Shown here one piece after another: positions 62,453 through 64,000 of a DNA stretch of 64,000 nt. The notes below the pieces were generated by a model, which saw nothing but the letters and a program-made list of their open reading frames with translations, made no database searches and was not told the origin of the DNA. A program made the translations under genes and the position numbers. The stretch comes from Leishmania donovani (taxonomy: Eukaryota > Euglenozoa > Kinetoplastea > Trypanosomatida > Trypanosomatidae): assembly GCF_000227135.1 (NCBI RefSeq), contig NC_018262.1, forward strand, positions 1,002,223 through 1,066,222, written 5' to 3'. The first letter of the stretch is position 1, and each line of letters begins with the position of its first letter.

Positions 62453-64000
62453 GGCCGCCGCGGGAGGGAGCTGGCGCCCTGCTGAACCCCAGCGCCTTTT
62501 TTTTCGCTTTGGCACTTTGTGTGATGGCAGCATGGAGGATTTCTTCCTCGCGTTTTTTGGTCTTCGTCCTTCGTCTTACCTACTACCACTGCAGACTCCT
62601 AATGGTCAGGGCCACAGCGCAGCGCGTGGCATCCAGCGCCCAGTGCACTCTCCCCCCCCTTCCCCCCCACTGAGTCGAGGAAACCTGACAGTCCCCCTCT
62701 CCTATCCCCTGCTAAATTGTGACCCGCTTTCTGATGGTGGCAGCGGCAGGTCCCCACGACCTAGGGGGAGGGGGGCGTCATTGTGGTGCATCGCCATGGA
62801 TGTCGGCGGTCGGGTCCTGGACGGCGGTGCATCGGACCAACCTGCGACAGCGAACATGTCTGTCTTGTCCATATGATGGGCAGAGCTTCGGCGTGACTCG
62901 ACCGTGTCTCCTACCCGGCCCTCGCGCTGCTCATTGTTGGGTAGGGCCGCCTGAATCTGTCGCCCCAAGGGGGATGCACGAAGGGCGGCGACCGGCATGA
63001 TCGGAGCCGCTGTGTGGCTGGGTGGGTGGGTAGCGTTGGAGGCAGGTGCCGTGCTCGGATGGCGGAGGCGGTGCATTTTTGCTGCACGGCGTGTGTGTCT
63101 ACTGTCGCCTGGCACCACGCGAATGGGGCCTGTGGGTGGCCGGGGTTCGAGTGGAGTTGCGCTCACGTTGTGCGGCAGATAATGAACAAGTTGAGAAAAA
63201 GAATTCTCGATGCCACGCTCGTGTAAAGAAGGCTGTGGCGGAGAAGCTGTTTTTGCTTGGTGCCCTCCACCACTCGAAGCATGCGCGACTTACTTCATCT
63301 TTAGCGGAGCGAGAGAGGGCCGAACGTGCCACGCACGTGGTCAATCTGCGTTAAAGGGAAAAGATGCGGTGATGACCTGCATTGCTGCGGGCATGGCTTG
63401 TATGGCATCGACTGGTACTATCTCTGGTTTCTGCCTGCCTTGTTGCTTTCTCGCTCTGATGCATCGATCGACACACTATGAGGCCGCCGGCTTTGCACCC
63501 ATTTGGAAAGGGGCGCAGAGGGTCTCCTGTCGTGGGTGGGTGTGCAAGGGGAGGGAGGAGGGTCATCGTCATCCCCTGCAGTGTTCCCACCTCTCTCCTC
63601 TCGCACCAGGGCAGACGTGTCCTCTTTTGTTTTCCATCAGCTTTGTTGTGTCTGTGCACCCGCGGTCGCTCTCACTTCGCGTTTTCTGCGGAGTGCGTGG
63701 CCTAGACGCCATGCCGCAACCATAGGGAACGCGTGTGGAGGCCATCCTTTGGGAAGACGAAACAGCCACATGGTACTCCTTCAGCGCTCCCGCGCGCAGG
63801 TTGCTGCTGAGGAGGAAGCACGTAGGCGCTACCGCTAAGAAGTCCTGACAGCAGACGCACACAAATGCAGCGTCAGGGCATTCGCGCGGCACTGCGTTAA
63901 CGTGTTGTTTTACCACCGCGGCGAACATCTATCTCAGCACATGGTGCGTAGCGCGGAGTGGTCTCGGGTGATGCTGGCCGCGAGATTGGCTGATGTCCGG
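62453..64000 (+). other. Terminal spacer with one SIDER-like element
   Basis: No convincing gene is visible up to the right edge. Positions 62650-63210 match the element near 6.2-6.8 kb. The sequence from 63.2 kb on is mixed, with G-rich patches near 63530-63570. Confidence 0.65.
62650..63210 (+). mobile_element. SIDER-like degenerate retroposon, copy 2
   Basis: Aligns with 6190-6810 through ordered short blocks: GATGTCGGCGG and GACAGCGAACA 47 bases apart, CGGCATGAT..GGAGC about 150 bases later, and TGCGGCAGA near an A-rich end (GAGAAAAAG). It lies directly downstream of the four-helix membrane protein gene, hence probably in its 3' UTR, in sense orientation. The retroposon class is inferred. 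Confidence 0.6.

Noticed and set aside
1..64000. CRISPR arrays, bacterial operons or prophage-like systems
   Set aside because: No spaced direct repeats, Shine-Dalgarno-led gene runs or phage proteins are seen. The gene structure is that of a kinetoplastid.

Overview
The window looks like nuclear DNA of a trypanosomatid, most likely Leishmania or a close relative. No intron-containing gene is visible. Every convincing gene lies on the + strand, as in one polycistronic unit. Genes are preceded by long pyrimidine tracts ending in AG, the usual spliced-leader acceptor arrangement. Spacers are rich in pyrimidines and in TA, CA and GT microsatellites. Coding frames prefer G or C in third positions. 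Two diverged copies of a roughly 0.5-kb SIDER-like retroposon also fit Leishmania. I cannot name the species or chromosome from sequence alone.

Layout: 3-185, the 3' end of a WD40-like gene; 2620-5391, a ubiquitin-specific protease; 5392-8593, a spacer with SIDER-like copy 1; 8594-9847, a PX/SNX-BAR sorting nexin of Vps5 type; 9848-19987, a gene-free pyrimidine-rich 10-kb tract; 19988-22339, a single-pass membrane protein with a long disordered tail; 24545-25369, a fumarylacetoacetate hydrolase-family enzyme; 25370-33377, a second gene-poor tract of 8 kb with two 99-base gaps and direct duplications; 33378-40310, a giant HECT E3 of the TRIP12/Ufd4/UPL3 class; 42402-43577, a basic protein with an Rrp7-like C-terminus; 44956-45972, a Nop53-like protein; 47012-51967, a p115/Uso1-like tether; 53878-55545, an FHA protein resembling MCRS1; 56863-57198, a Yos1/IER3IP1 homologue; 57615-59300, a RING-IQ-RING protein like RNF32; 60094-61110, a NudC-like CS-domain protein with a Cdc37-like N-terminus; 61805-62452, a four-helix membrane protein; 62453-64000, a spacer with SIDER-like copy 2.

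Three themes recur: ubiquitin (USP, HECT E3, RING protein), membrane traffic (SNX-BAR, p115, Yos1) and ribosome biogenesis (Rrp7-like, Nop53). Trypanosomatid transcription units are not functional operons, so the grouping may be chance. Control is expected after transcription. Visible candidates for it are two upstream ORFs, very short possible 5' UTRs, and SIDER-like elements downstream of genes.

The items most worth a second look are the split second RING, the zinc module and catalytic-domain insertions in the HECT ligase, the adaptor-motif tail on the p115-like tether, the Cdc37/NudC hybrid, a protein-like segment on the minus strand near 59.9 kb, and the duplicated, gapped block at 27.3-29.6 kb.
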